Under the pieces are notes generated by a model. It did no database searches and was not told where the DNA came from. It saw nothing but the letters and a program-made list of their open reading frames with translations. A DNA stretch of 5,704 bases, from NCBI GenBank assembly GCA_902485915.1, contig CABTMH010000170.1:1-5704 (forward strand), read 5' to 3'. Below, one piece after another: positions 5,641 to 5,704 of this stretch. This DNA comes from an uncultured Oribacterium sp. (GTDB lineage Bacteria > Bacillota > Clostridia > Lachnospirales > Lachnospiraceae). Both the position numbers and the translations under genes were made by a program. Position 1 is the stretch's first letter. Every line of letters starts with the position of its first letter.

Positions 5641-5704
<64 letters not shown>

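Overview
The window looks like a chromosomal segment of a low-to-mid GC Gram-positive anaerobe, most likely a member of the Clostridia (Lachnospiraceae-like). This rests on three things. The Shine-Dalgarno sites are strong and the promoters are sigma-A type. The mannonate dehydratase is of the short type. The KDPG aldolase carries a cre/LacI-type operator. Genus cannot be fixed from the sequence alone.

Layout, left to right. (1) Bases 1-337, minus strand: the first 112 codons of a GntR-family (FCD/FadR-type) regulator that runs off the left edge. (2) Bases 338-594: a divergent control region. It has a promoter towards the regulator, a promoter towards the catabolic genes, and two copies of the 12-bp element CTAGTATACATT with the palindromic core GTATAC, one at each promoter. 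(3) Bases 595-3311: uxuA (mannonate dehydratase) and uxuB (fructuronate reductase), translationally coupled through an ATGA overlap. (4) Bases 3353-4537: a single reading frame joining an RdgB/HAM1 XTP/dITP pyrophosphatase to a YfcE/MJ0936-like metallophosphoesterase. (5) Bases 4538-4763: an intergenic region with a promoter and a near-perfect cre-like operator at the expected transcription start. (6) Bases 4764-5402: eda (KDPG aldolase), followed by a strong intrinsic terminator. (7) Bases 5585-5704: a promoter and a tRNA-Arg(TCT) cut by the right edge.

How the genes work together: UxuB reduces D-fructuronate to D-mannonate, UxuA dehydrates mannonate to 2-keto-3-deoxygluconate (KDG), and Eda cleaves the phosphorylated form (KDPG) to pyruvate and glyceraldehyde-3-phosphate. 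This is the D-glucuronate branch of hexuronate catabolism. The uronate isomerase (UxaC), the KDG kinase (KdgK) and a transporter are not in the window. The divergent GntR protein is the natural candidate for a local UxuR/ExuR-like repressor acting on the paired GTATAC sites. The eda gene appears to be a separate transcription unit under a LacI/CcpA-type control site.

The metabolic module itself is ordinary. The points most worth a second look are the in-frame RdgB-phosphoesterase fusion placed inside a sugar-acid locus, and the two matched operators about 167 bp apart. I found no convincing undescribed system, CRISPR array or mobile element.
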